From Bradysia coprophila (lineage: Eukaryota > Arthropoda > Insecta > Diptera > Sciaridae), in NCBI RefSeq assembly GCF_014529535.1, contig NW_023503408.1, positions 434,001 through 498,000 on the forward strand: a stretch of 64,000 nt of DNA. The letters run 5' to 3'. Position 1 is the first letter of the stretch; each line of letters begins with the position of its first letter. Position numbers and translations under genes: made by a program. A model generated the notes under the pieces. It saw only the letters and a program-made list of their open reading frames with translations. It ran no database searches and was not told where the DNA came from. This document shows positions 34,901-47,104 of the stretch, piece after piece.

Positions 34901-37900
34901 AATTGGACGGTTTTATCTAAATTGAAATTGAAAAATCTCTTCTAAAAAGTATGAGTAAAAATTAAAGATTCTAACAAAATGAGTCTCAAATGTAGGACAA
35001 CATAGTTGTTCCAAATTTTTTCTTGATATAGTCTGACGATTCTTTTTCCGAAATGCTTAAGGGTTTAACTTTGACTTTAAATTTATATCTGTTTGAAAAT
35101 ATCGAGCAATTATTTCGAAAATTCGTGGAATTGAAGGAATTGATTGGAATTATAGGAATTGAAGGGCGAATCCGGCAAGTAGTGGTGTTAATCCGTTAAA
35201 TAAAGAAATAAAAGGAATTAAGAGCAATTAAAAGGAATTGACAGGAAGTAACTTTAGAAATTGAAAGGGAATTGAAAGAGAATTGAAAGGAATTGAACGG
35301 AATTGAAAGGAAATAGAGCGAATCCGGCAATTAGACGAGTTGGTCCGGTAATTGAAGTAATTAAACGGAATTGAAAGGAATTAGAAATTGATTTGCCACC
35401 ATTTTGGCCAGTCGGTTACCCCTCGGGTTGGCCCAATATTTCATTATTACGACATGTAGAATTGACCCACAAATTATCACAAAATAAATAGAAAGCTCAT
35501 TTTTCCAGTCGTATACAATGCGGCGTCGCACCTTCCTCATCCTACTTAATAATTAAAAACCGGATTTTTAAAGAGTATTCAATTCGCTGGCGAAATATTA
35601 AAAAGAATAAAATGTTTTGGAATTCCATTTGACTAATACGTAGAGTTACACTCGAGAGATGGCATGATGGCGCTGTCATGTTTAAACATGTCTGGGTACC
35701 CATGTAATTTTTAGGAGCGTAACTCTATGGACTAATATATCGGCTACACTTTTGGTTCATAAACTGACAAGGTTAGGGCATTTTTTAAGTTTGCTTAGTT
35801 TTCACCTGGGTTCATTGAATCCAATTTAGGTTTCGATCTGATACCGTAATACATCGATTTTAAAAGTATGTTACATTTGGATGGAATAATTCTGTTACGA
35901 AATACGGCCTACCTCTTCAATTCGTTCCGCGACATACAAAGGATTTATAGGACTGGTTTCTGCATCTAACATCAATTGCGGACCATCGGTTGGTATAACC
36001 AAATTGACATTCTGCAAAGTATCCAAAGTCTTAGTGTTAGCAAATGTAATAGTCTTGGAGTTTACACATAGATGTGTAAATTGTTCAATAAATTCGACAG
36101 GTGTGAAGAGCTCGATAAGCCCAAAACTAAACTAAATTAACTCTTAAATGGAATATGACATACCTCGTTGTGAACAACGTGCAAATGTTTTGGACGACGT
36201 TCAGTTTCAAAATCCGGACCAAAACCAATTTGTACCACTTCCAAATTCGAGTTATTGATCGTTTGATCTAAATTCAATGGCTTGTTGATTGTCTGTAAAG
36301 TTATCGATTTGAAATTGATACATTTGAGGCAATAATCATGACATACAACAATTTGAAATCAATAAACACCCACGGATGGCTTTACATTCTCTTTATAAAA
36401 ACACTAGAATTGAAATTTTAACCGCAATTCATTAACCGCTTCATTATTTGACAACCAGTCAATGGAACTATATTGAAAATAGCTTATAATACTGTCATTG
36501 TATGGCTAATGTCAGCGAATCTTGAATTAGTTCATTTATATCATTTGAAGTAAGAGATTTCATCCATTTTTAAATACACAGCCCTCAACTGTAGATGATT
36601 CAGTAAACATAAATATCAATGAAGCACTCTAAAACATTTCTCTAAAACGGCATGTGAAATTTGTAAAAAATAACATAATTTTCGCTAACTCAAATTTTGT
36701 TCGTGAATCTACAAGTTCAACTTTTAAGTTTTTCGGATTCTAAAAGCAACTATAAAAAGCAGCTCTTCGTGTTACACATTATTTTAATATTTATTTTTAT
36801 TACCTTGATTTTTTCGTTGAAATTATTGAAGGAAACATCTTCCAGTGCCTAAAACACAGCCAATTTATTAAATCAACAATTTTTACAGCTGGAAAGAGTT
36901 TTTGACATTGTTCGAAACAAAGAAAATATTTTTCTGTTGTATGTGTGAAATATCAAAATAAATGTTTTTATTTGAGTGTTGATTTGACGATGAACTAGAT
37001 TTTAAGTATTCACATTGCAAGTGTATATTTTGAGGGGTACGCAACAAAATTCTAAATAAACCATCGAAAATCTGCTAATCAAAATGTCAAATTCACACAT
37101 AAAGCAGAACATATTACTCTGCTTCCATGTAAAATATAACATTTTTGTCAATACTTACAACAGTCCCAGTCAACGGGTGCAGTAAATTTATTTCATCCTC
37201 TTGACTACCATTTAGACCGTCATACCAATCTAAATCAAGGTCCATTTCAAATTCGTCGCAGTCAACCTAAAATGCACAACCAGTTGATTAAGCATCTTAA
37301 ATTTTGACAAAGCTTAAATACAACCGGAGATAAAAAGAAACGACAATGCAATCCAAGCTATTCATTAAAGCTGTAATCGCACACCGTTCCGTTTAGCTTC
37401 CATTTACTTGGCAGATCATGTTTAAATACAAAAAAGCGTTAGTAAACGGAGGCAAAACGGAATGTGCGTGGGTTAGGCCTGTTCATTTTAGAGAAATAGT
37501 CTCAAATTCATCTGGCATGGTGTCTATCTGGTCCGGAAGGCTAAAATATTGGACCCGTATTTTCTTTAGAATTTTAAAAAATAGTTTAGATCTGGGGAGC
37601 GAAGCATTTGTTCAAATGTACGAAAGCGTTGGTTAGAAGAGAGGAGAATGATGGTGTATATCTTTTTTACTCTTCTAACCAACGCATTCGTACATTTGAA
37701 CAAATGCTTGGCTCCCCAGATCTAAACTATTTTTTAAAATTCTAAAAAAAATACGGGTCCAATATTTTAGCCTTCCGGACCAGATAGACACCATGCCAGA
37801 TGAATTTGAGACTATTTCTCTAAAATGAACAGGCCTAGCGTGGGTACACTAAATGCACTACTTAAGTTACGTGTACTACACCACAAGTGTAATCAGTTGG

Positions 37901-38593
37901 ATTATAATCGCTGAAATTTTTGTTTATAATTTTCTTCCGATTGTAACAACAAATACAGCAGACTCTTCAACCTAGGTAAAGTTCGTTTTTTGTAAAAATG
38001 GTATTTGGTAAATGATTGGTACATGCTTATGTATTTGAATACATATTCAGTAAGAGCGGAACGCAAAATTTTTTAAAGATTCAAACTAAACGTCCGGGTG
38101 AACAAATTTTTTTAATATAATAATCCCGTCCAAACATAGACCAACTTCAGTGGCTCGAAATGTGTAATGAACTGAGTACAAAATAATTTTGGATGATTTG
38201 ATCTAGACCCAGAAAAAGACGTAGAACAAATAATCGACAAACTTTTAAATTTATTGCAATGCTGACATCGTACCATTGTACCATGGTATCCACGTTTTTC
38301 AAAAGGACTTCTGTCCAAAGAAATAAACAAAAAGATTTCAAGGTTCAAATGTACCAATAATTTAAATAAATGTTCAGTTTCATTTTACGTTTCCGATCCA
38401 CCCACCTTCATAAGAAAACTTCGCGGTAATGTTAACGATAGTATTTGTCTAGATGGACAGTGCAGATTTGATATATTTCGTTTACACTTTACTAACTATT
38501 CACATAAATCATATAACTACTTACGCTCATATTGTGTTCATCAACACAGTCGACTGTAGATTCGTTTTTCGTTGAAATTATTGACGGAAACAT
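28981..38593 (-). CDS. Ten-exon tyrosine-recombinase-fold protein with C2H2 fingers (983 aa)
   Basis: My exon model, 5' to 3' on the minus strand: 38593-38525, 37266-37159, 36848-36804, 36292-36164, 36131-35913, 32879-32730, 32512-32407, 32349-32128, 31343-29628, 29168-28981. All junctions are GT..AG, phases agree and the total is 2952 nt. Residues 1-240 are acidic. A C2H2 finger CPYC...H-x4-H lies near 317-335 and CYEC...H-x-C near 398-416. The large exon has the recombinase core: Arg in NRRRVGEL (~660), Arg in TKFRKHFAT (~786), His in YLGHS (~813) and Tyr in HKEIYRG (~821). Where phage integrases have HxxR this protein has TxxR; I recall that variant as usual in the metazoan family. A basic C-terminal domain (KNRSYQTIRKWV) ends it. 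It may be an active recombinase (Crypton-related) or domesticated. It lies convergent to the SAM/C2H2 gene. Confidence 0.8.
29321..29549. mobile_element. Tc1/mariner-type hairpin MITE in the last intron
   Basis: Ends CAGTCAAGGCAGTCAATTTTC and the inverse, with one indel, flanked by TA. An internal CAGCTGTTTTTCAGCTG-like palindrome lies near each arm. It sits inside the 29169-29627 intron of the recombinase gene. Confidence 0.8.
31522..31750. mobile_element. Small inverted-repeat element in an intron
   Basis: ATCACGGTGAACTTGAAAA at the left is inverted at the right (CGAGTTCACCGTGAC). It lies in the 31344-32127 intron. The target duplication is unclear. Confidence 0.5.
33925..34562. repeat. 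Two tandem copies of a ~180-bp palindromic repeat
   Basis: Each copy runs from AACAAACNAGRCATTGAAAA through GTGTTTTGGTCCTAGTTTTC to the inverse sequence. The first copy is split by the nested MITE. The copies differ at a handful of bases. Confidence 0.7.
33974..34237. mobile_element. 264-bp hAT-like MITE nested in the intron 5 element
   Basis: Termini AGGGGGTAATCACTAGTAAA and the inverse, with 8-bp duplications TTTTGGTC (33966-33973, 34238-34245). The end sequence resembles that of the host element (GGGGTAAYC), so both belong to one family. It interrupts the left copy of the palindromic repeat described next. Confidence 0.85.
37474..37837. mobile_element. 364-bp near-perfect hairpin MITE in intron 1
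   Basis: Begins TAGGCCTGTTCATTTTAG and ends in the inverse. The ~165-bp arms are almost perfectly complementary. Flanking 8-bp duplications are GCGTGGGT (37466-37473, 37838-37845). High arm identity suggests recent insertion. Confidence 0.9.
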
Positions 38594-39574
38594 TTTCGCA
38601 GGACTAAAAACAAAATTAACAAAATGTCACGACTTACTTAAATAGAATAAAGTAATTGGTACTTGGGTTCACTCCAGTAAAAATACGGTAAATATTATTA
38701 GAAAATTACGTTCAAATTACTCGTGGGTCGAAATGGAAGACGCTTCAATGTTACACTCTGTAAACGGAAGATGATTGTGTGACTTCAATGATTTACATTT
38801 CATATAAGAAAGATCTCACATTGTACAAAGACAATATTTTATGACGATTTGGTTTTTGGCGATACTTTACGGGAGTTTGAACAACGAGCAAAAAGCGAGT
38901 TTTTAAGCTTATTTGTCAACATTTAGAAACGGCTGCGTGAGGTTTTTTTAAATTTCTGAATCGAATTTTCACCTTCCAGTTCTATTATCTTGTTCAGTAA
39001 ATACACGAACAAAATCGCAGTTACAGCCTTACTTTTTGAATGATTTATAACAAAAAGGATCGCAGACAAACGGTAAAACAATGAGGTTATAACACTAATA
39101 GATTCTTGGGTTTCGATCTATAGATGCCCTCGTCAATCTTTGACTCAAATTTTCACTTTAATATTGTTTACTGAATTGTAGATGTTAAGCAATGATAAAA
39201 CAGAATTTTAAAACAATACAAAAGTCTTACCTTTTTTATTTAATCCAGCAAGAATATCTCACAAACAACATATGTTAATTACTCCGCCACTAAATTTATA
39301 CACTGCAAAAGCGAAATTTTTTGATATCTTCTACCACTTACGTTTTGTTTATTTTTCTCATACGTTACTGCGATTTATTTGAAATTTTTAGAGATGAAGT
39401 GTTATTGTATAAATAATAATAGCAGAGAATGTTAAAAGATGAGAAATGTAAAATTAGAGATAATAACCAAATTATTTTTAACTGTGATGTATATATCATT
39501 TTATAATCGTAAATAAATTAAACCTTAAACCTTAAAGATGTACGTTTACAATAATTACTCTCCTTTACATTAAA

Positions 39575-42500
39575 AATTTGTGCATCTCTTTTGAGATACA
39601 CATTTCTAATCTCAAGCCGGTACAATTATGAGGTTTCGTGTGCATCTCAAGAAAGAAAAATTTTACATGCAAGTGTTTCGAGAGACGAACATTTGATATC
39701 GAAATTTGTACATTTCAAGAATGGCACATTTCGTGTTAAGATGCATGCGTCTCAAGAAAGATGCACACATTTTGATGTCAAAATTCATGCAACTGAAGTA
39801 AGATGCACAATTTTGGGACGAAGAATGAGTGCATCTCTTATGAGATGCACATTCGTAATTCCAACTGTCCAAACATTTTTGTTGAACAAAATGGTTGTCT
39901 CATGTGAACAATCTGTGCATCTTAAATAAGATGCGCACATTTCGAGTTAAGGTGCATACGTCTCAAGTAAGATGCACACATTTCGTGTTAAGATGCATGC
40001 GTCTCAAGAAAGATGCACACATTTTAATATCTAAATTCATGCAACTGAAGTAAGATGCACAATTTTGGGACGAAGAATGAGTGCATCTCTAATGAGATGC
40101 ACATTTGTAATTCCAACAGTCCGAACATTTTTGTTGAACAAAATGGTTGTCTCATGTGAACAATCTGTGCATCTTAAATAAGATGCACACATTTCGAGTT
40201 AAGGTGCATACGTCTCAAGAAAGATGTGGAGATTTCATGTTAAGATGCATCCGTCTCAAGAAAGATGCACACATTTTGATGTCAAAATTCATGCAACTGA
40301 AGTAAGATGCACAATTTTGGGACGAAGAATGAGTGCATCTCTTATGAGATGCACATTCGTAATTCCAACTGTCCAAACATTTTTGTTGAACAAAATGGTT
40401 GTCTCATGTGAACAATCTGTGCATCTTAAATAAGATGCACACATTTCGAGTTAAGGTGCATACGTCTCAAGTAAGATGCACACATTTCGTGTTAAGATGC
40501 ATGCGTCTCAAGAAAGATGCACACATTTTAATATCTAAATTCATGCAACTGAAGTAAGATGCACAATTTTGGGACGAAGAATGAGTGCATCTCTAATGAG
40601 ATGCACATTTGTAATTCCAACAGTCCGAACATTTTTGTTGAACAAAATGGTTGTCTCATGTGAACAATCTGTGCATCTTAAATAAGATGCGCACATTTCG
40701 AGTTAAGGTGCATACGTCTCAAGTAAGATGCACACATTTCGTGTTAAGATGCATGCGTCTCAAGAAAGATGCACACATTTTAATATCTAAATTCATGCAA
40801 CTGAAGTAAGATGCACAATTTTGGGACGAAGAATGAGTGCATCTCTAATGAGATGCACATTTGTAATTCCAACAGTCCGAACATTTTTGTTGAACAAAAT
40901 GGTTGTCTCATGTGAACAATCTGTGCATCTTAAATAAGATGCGCACATTTCGAGTTAAGGTGCATACGTCTCAAGAAAGATGTCGAGATTTCATGTTAAG
41001 ATGCATCCGTCTCAAGAAAGATGCACACATTTTGATGTCAAAATTCATGCAACTGAAGTAAGATGCATAATTTTGGGACGAAGAATGAGTGCATCTCTTA
41101 TGAGATGCACATTCGTAATACCAACTGTCCAAACATTTTTGTTGAACAAAATGGTTGTCTCATGTGAACAATCTGTGCATCTTAAATAAGATGCGCACAT
41201 TTCGAGTTAAGGTGCATACGTCTCAAGTAAGATGCACACATTTCGTGTTAAGATGCATGCGTCTCAAGAAAGATGCACACATTTTAATATCTAAATTCAT
41301 GCAACTGAAGTAAGATGCACAATTTTGGGACGAAGAATGAGTGCATCTCTAATGAGATGCACATTTGTAATTCCAACAGTCCGAACATTTTTGTTGAACA
41401 AAATGGTTGTCTCATGTGAACAATCTGTGCATCTTAAATAAGATGCACACATTTCGTGTTAAGGTACATACGTCTCAAGAAAGATGTGGAGATTTCGTGT
41501 TAAGATGCATGCGTCTCAAGAAAGATGCACACATTTTGATGTCAAAATTCATGCAACTGAAGTAAGATGCACAATTTTGGGACGAAGAATGAGTGCATCT
41601 CTTATGAGATGCACATTCGTAATTCCAATTGTCCAAACATTTTTGTTGAACAAAATGGTTGTCTCATGTGAACAATCTGTGCATCTTAAATAAGATGCGC
41701 ACATTTCGAGTTAAGGTGCATACGTCTCAAGTAAGATGCACACATTTCGTGTTAAGATGCATGCGTCTCAAGAAAGATGCACACATTTTAATATCTAAAT
41801 TCATGCAACTGAAGTAAGATGCACAATTTTGGGACGAAGAATGAGTGCATCTCTAATGAGATGCACATTTGTAATTCCAACAGTCCGAACATTTTTGTTG
41901 AACAAAATGGTTGTCTCATGTGAACAATCTGTGCATCTTAAATAAGATGCACACATTTCGAGTTAAGGTGCATACATCTCAAGTAAGATGCACACATTTC
42001 GAGTTAAGGTGCATACGTCTCAAGAAAGATGTGGAGATTTCATGTTAAGATGCATCCGTCTCAAGAAAGATGCACACATTTTGATGTCAAAATTCATGCA
42101 ACTGAAGTAAGATGCACAATTTTGGGACGAAGAATGAGTGCATCTCTTATGAGATGCACATTCGTAATTCCAACTGTCCAAACATTTTTGTTGAACAAAA
42201 TGGTTGTCTCATGTGAACAATCTGTGCATCTTAAATAAGATGCACACATTTCGAGTTAAGGTGCATACGTCTCAAGTAAGATGCACACATTTCGTGTTAA
42301 GATGCATGCGTCTCAAGAAAGACGCACACATTTTAATATCTAAATTCATGCAACTGAAGTAAGATGCACAATTTTGGGACGAAGAATGAGTGCATCTCTA
42401 ATGAGATGCACATTTGTAATTCCAACAGTCCGAACATTTTTGTTGAACAAAATAAGATGCACACATTTCGAGTTAAGGTGCATTTGTCTCAAGAAAGATG

Positions 42501-43230
42501 TGGAGATTTCATGTCAAGATGCATCCGTCTCAAGAAAGATGCACACATTTTGATGTCAAAATTCATGCAACTGAAGTAAGATGCACAATTTTGGGACGAA
42601 GAATGAGTGCATCTCTTATGAGATGCACATTCGTAATTCCAACTGTCCAAACATTTTTGTTGAACAAAATGGTTGTCTCATGTGAACAATCTGTGCATCT
42701 TAAATAAGATGCACACATTTCGAGTTAAGGTGCATACGTCTCAAGTAAGATGCACACATTTCGTGTTAAGATGCATGCGTCTCAAGAAAGACGCACACAT
42801 TTTAATATCTAAATTCATGCAACTGAAGTAAGATGCACAATTTTGGGACGAAGAATGAGTGCATCTCTAATGAGATGCACATTTGTAATTCCAACAGTCC
42901 GAACATTTTTGTTGAACAAAATAAGATGCACACATTTCGAGTTAAGGTGCATTTGTCTCAAGAAAGATGTGGAGATTTCATGTCAAGATGCATCCGTCTC
43001 AAGAAAGATGCACACATTTTGATATCAAAATTCATTTAACTGAAGTAAGATGCACAATTTTTGTACGAAGAATGAGTGCATCTCTATAAGATTCTCATTT
43101 GTAATACCAACCGTACGAACCGTGTTGAACAAAATGCTCCACTAATGTTAAAACTCTGTGCATCTTAAATAAGATGCACACATTTCGTATCAAGGTACAA
43201 TCGTTTAAAGGAAGATGCACAGCCGATACT
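39575..43230 (+). repeat. Right satellite array, same family, inverted orientation
   Basis: Same units as 22965-25250 but reverse-complemented. It alternates ~252-bp and longer variants and is very homogeneous in the middle. Both edges are degenerate (39575-39740 and 43040-43230). The last two higher-order units (about 42241-42709 and the next 469 bp) are near-identical, a recent tandem duplication. Open frames here are again repeat translation. Confidence 0.9.
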
Positions 43231-44400
43231 TTATATTGGCGTGTGTGCATCAGCGTTTCAAGAATGATCCAATATGATTCATGATTTTTGTTTGTTTTAA
43301 TTCAAATTTTGAGCCAAAATTCAAATATTTAGAATTGCTATAAATAGTGCTGCTCACATCAGCCGAAACTTATAAATCCAAGTCCTCATAATACTTATGT
43401 TATAAACGTGTATGTGTATACAACTTTTCATGCTGAGGGCCTAAATTGCGAGGGCCAAAATGAGAACGCATGGTAGACAACTAATTCTTGACTAATGATT
43501 CGAAAAAGTCTGGGTAAGTGATAGTATCTTCTGAAAAATGGACTCGTGTGTAAAGTCAACTCCTTCGCTGCGCTCGTATACGTTGATGTAGATAAAAAGA
43601 TAAAATTTTATTTCAGTAATTTTATATAACCAATCAATAACATCAATAAGTGAAGCATATACCTTTCGGCTCACATTTTACTGTCACATTTTTCAACTTT
43701 CTTCTTTAATGACCATGGAAAAGTATGAAACTAGTGCAGATTTCGAAAAATCTGGCAAAATATGTTTGAGTTTCGGCTGGTATGTAGCTTATTGGGGAAA
43801 ATCGCGACCTTTTCGGATACTTTATGTACGTTTTGGATTTTGAGAACTGAAATTAGTGGAACATTGGTGGTCTCTTTACATAAAGTTTAACAGAAAGTCA
43901 ATTACTTATTTTTCCGTTTGAATGTCCAATTTTTGCTGGTAACAGCTATGTGAAATTTGAATAACAAGATGAACTAAAAAATGGTTTCTGAGGTATTAGT
44001 TTCACAGAGAATGTCTTGAACCGCTTTTTGTCTAAACAAGAAATTAAATATTTAGGAATGGTCTTCAAATGAAATATTATAAATCTAGAGTGAAGCGAAA
44101 AAACTTTTCCGAAAAGTAACAACAATTCGCCATATAGCGCCGATTTTTGCGCCGAAATGCGCCGCCGGTTAAAAATTGTATTACGCCGAAGCGAGCCGCC
44201 GAAAAGAAAACTTCAGTCGATTCACGCCGCCGCCGATACTCTGAAAAATGTTGACAGCCGCCGCCGAACAAAAGTTGACCGGCGCACACCTCTATTTCTG
44301 TTAGATCTCATTCCAAAGTAATTAGTTAAGCTCAAAGACATGAACAACAACTAAAAAGGCAGTGAAAACAACATTTACGATTCAATCTGTTGTGTTTTTG
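43231..44400. other. Intergenic, nothing coding recognised
   Basis: Mostly AT-rich. A cluster of GCCGCC-type words (44125-44290), ending CCGGCGCACACCTCTA, stands out in composition. It could be one end of a transposon, but no inverse partner was found. Confidence 0.4.
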
Positions 44401-44542
44401 TAGGCCCTGAGTGACCCAGTAGCATTGATGTAATTGTTAGAATTTGTATTAGCGGAAGAATTTCATTTGCTGTGAGTCGCGTCAACAAGACTACATAAAT
44501 GAATCCTATCAAACGGAATAGTTCCACACAATTTCCACTGAT

Positions 44543-45037
44543 TTTTCAATTTTCTTTATTAAAAGCGAAAAAAGGCTGCAAACTGCAACCAGTAAAAAAA
44601 CGATCTTTTCAACAAACAAATATTTACAATAAATAAAAATCATCAATTCTATTACGTCCCAAGGTCCCTAAAATGCAACTAGAATTTCTTCGCTGAATCG
44701 CAATGGAAACCTTCTGTAGCAGGTAGTCCATAGAGCGCGGTTCCCCAGAAGCCTTTTGCATTAACGATCCCAATTTCTTTATAAATGTCGTTGTCTCAGG
44801 ACCCATGCTACCTAGTGATTCAAAAGCAATAGGTGTGAACAAATAATTATCTTTTAAACAAATGTAACAAAATAGGTCTACCGTGACTCCATGGAATTAG
44901 AGTCATACCATCCGGTCTTTTCCCGTCATCTCTAGAAATTCCCGGAGGCTGTACTAAATTCGGAAACCCTGCAGAAGAAAATGCATGAGAAAAGATTTGT
45001 TAACTTCATCATGTCCAGGAATCCATCCTCCGCTTTT
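44543..45037 (-). pseudogene. LINE 3' fragment with 12-bp target duplication
   Basis: Flanked by ATTTCCACTGAT at 44531-44542 and 45038-45049, which matches the empty site seen in the peptide-1 flank. The minus-strand frame reads FTPIAFESLGSMGPE...SIAIQRRNSSCILGTL, characteristic of the C-terminal end of a non-LTR reverse transcriptase ORF. It is 5'-truncated. Confidence 0.75.
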
Positions 45038-45087
45038 ATTTCCACTGATGACTGAAAATCGAATATTGAAAGGAAGTTCTTACTTAG

Positions 45088-46219
45088 AAAACGAGCCATC
45101 AGAACAGTCGGAGCGTTTGCTGCGACTGAGCCCCGTACAAACCCGTATATCTATTGCGTACGTGACCCTAGTGCGTCTGTCACCCTACTTTGATCGTAAG
45201 CCTATTGCGCCGGTTAATGTAGTTAAAGTAAAATTATTATGTAATGTGTACATCTTACAAATTGCGCATAGCGCAATTACGAAGCCCCGTACGACGTTCC
45301 TTTCAAATGGAACAAAAATTTCAAATCGCCGTAAAAATTTTATTTTTTTTGAGTATAAATACACAAAGGGCCTAGTATCGGCCTCAGTCCGAGGACCCAA
45401 ATTTAAAATTTTTTTCAACTACATTCTATTCGGCCTTTGATTACCTTCCAAATGAAACAAAAATTACGAAAAACGGATGAAATTTGCTCGAGTTATATGT
45501 AAAATACACATAGGGCCCTAGTAGCGGCTTAGTCCAAGGACCCAAATTTAATGTTTTTTCAACAACATTCTATTCAGCCTTCGATTACCTTCTAAATCAA
45601 ACAAAAATTACGAAAGACGGATGAAATTTACTCGAGTTATATGTAAAATACACATGGGGCCCTAGTAGCGGCCTTAGGCCAAGGACCCAAATTTAATTTT
45701 TTTTCAACAACATTCTATTCGGCCTTCGATTACCTTCCAAATGAAACAAAAATTACGAAAAACGAATGAAATTTACTCGAGTTATATGTGAAATACACAT
45801 AGGGCCCTAGTAACATTTCACTTCTAAGGCCCTAACTCACGGTCCACTCACCCGATTTTAAAAAACTTTTTTTTCCTGGATTGGTATTGACAATACCTAT
45901 CATTTGCCATTTCATTTACATTTCCATCGTTTATTTTGCCATAAATATCACCAAAAGACTTTAAATCACTTAGGTGGCCCTAACTCACGAACTTAGCCTC
46001 ACTATTTCGACTATCTTTCAGAGAAATTTTTTTTTAAAAATCGGATTTGATTTACTCAAGATATCGACGTGACGGACAGACGGACAGACAAAATTTTTAT
46101 TGCGGATTCGTCATCTATGAACATAGGCAAACACTTTGCCCTTACCGTCTGCTTCGAATTCCATCAATTACACACGGCATCGTAATCCTATAAGCCCCTT
46201 TGTACTTCGTACGGGGCTA
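45088..46219 (-). mobile_element. HINE/DINE-1-like Helentron derivative
   Basis: Complete in reverse orientation. The 3' block (AAACGAGCCATCAGAACAGT, then AGCCCCGTAC) is on the left. Then come the AATTGCGCATAGCGCAATTA hairpin, about three ~140-bp core units, a short GTCC/GGAC microsatellite, and the 5' end ACGGGGCTA on the right. It interrupts the duplicated peptide-gene segment between CTTAGAAA and AAGT. Confidence 0.8.
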
Positions 46220-46487
46220 AAAAGTTGAAAAAACCGATGAATTTAGAACATTTTTTTGTTTATTTGCGTTTCTCTTTTACATCCAAATATTTTTCATGAT
46301 TTTTGAAAACTATTGCAACAATATTAGCGTTTAATCAATAAAAAAAACTCTCTAAAAAAATTGCAACAATTCAATCGGTAAATTTTACACGAAAAATGAC
46401 ACTTTTACTGAGAAATAATCAACATTTCAACGAAACTGATTCAAAATCAGTTTAAACGAATGAAAATAGGAAAATAATCAAAAATTC

Positions 46488-46799
46488 TTATTTGCAACAG
46501 TAACATCTTCCCCAAAAAGGTGCAACATAAGAATATCTACCGCCGGCGCCACCACATTTACTATCACGTGCTTGCCAATTATTTAGAAAACAATTTTTAT
46601 CACATGCATTTCTAAATACACTTTTTGGTGCTATTGTTGAAGAATCGCGAGAAACTCCACCTACTACAGCAAGACCAGGTAAAATTGGTACAATTGGTGA
46701 AACAATTGGTTCTGGCTCTGGCACCGGCTCTGATAATCCTGGTGTTGCAATCAAAATAACCAAGACAGCCATGATCATCCAACCGAAGGTGCACTTCAT
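46488..46799 (-). CDS. Small secreted cysteine-rich peptide, paralogue 3 (probably decaying)
   Basis: 103-residue frame with signal peptide, Pro/Glu propart and all six cysteines at the spacing of paralogue 1 (C-x3-C-x11-C-x16-C-x-C-C). The linker is altered (GGVSRDSSTIAPKSV for the Ala/Gly segment), and AAPIQG has become VAPFWG. Regulatory parts are damaged. A 16-bp deletion removes the TATA box, a further 13-bp deletion lies in the 5' leader, and the 5'UTR intron donor GTGAGT (46888-46893) has become ATGAGT. The frame is intact but normal transcription is doubtful, so either silencing is recent or another promoter is used. Confidence 0.65.
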   Translation of the reverse strand: MKCTFGWMIMAVLVILIATPGLSEPVPEPEPIVSPIVPILPGLAVVGGVSRDSSTIAPKSVFRNACDKNCFLNNWQARDSKCGGAGGRYSYVAPFWGRCYCCK

Positions 46800-47104
46800 T
46801 GTGATAACTGTATTTTGTTGAACTGTTTAAAGGGAAAATAATTAAATATTTTTTTAAAAGAAGAAGAAGCAGAACAGGATGTTAAAAACTCATTGATATT
46901 ATTGATACTGATCGAATTTCAGCTTGCAGACTAAGAACTTGTTCGCTATGATGATAATATTAAGTGCCACGTATAAGCGTTGACATAAGCACGTGGCTTC
47001 ACTGTTATTTTACGCAAAAAAAATTATTCATAATTGAAGTGAAATATAATAAGAGTTCAGCTCACAGAACCGGTCCATCAGCTTCAACATTGTATTAGAA
47101 ACGA

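Larger units (their letters stand above)
33408..35426. mobile_element. 2.0-kb hAT-like element in intron 5
   Basis: Termini GAGGGGTAACCGACT and its inverse are flanked by 8-bp duplications GTTGGCCC (33400-33407, 35427-35434). The two ends consist of many degenerate GGAATTGA units (33450-33560 and 35105-35390). A related smaller element is nested at 33974-34237. No transposase was seen. Confidence 0.75.

Noticed and set aside
44086-44300. GCC-rich cluster ending in a hAT-like CACACCTCTA
   Set aside because: No inverted partner or target duplication was found; left as unexplained composition.
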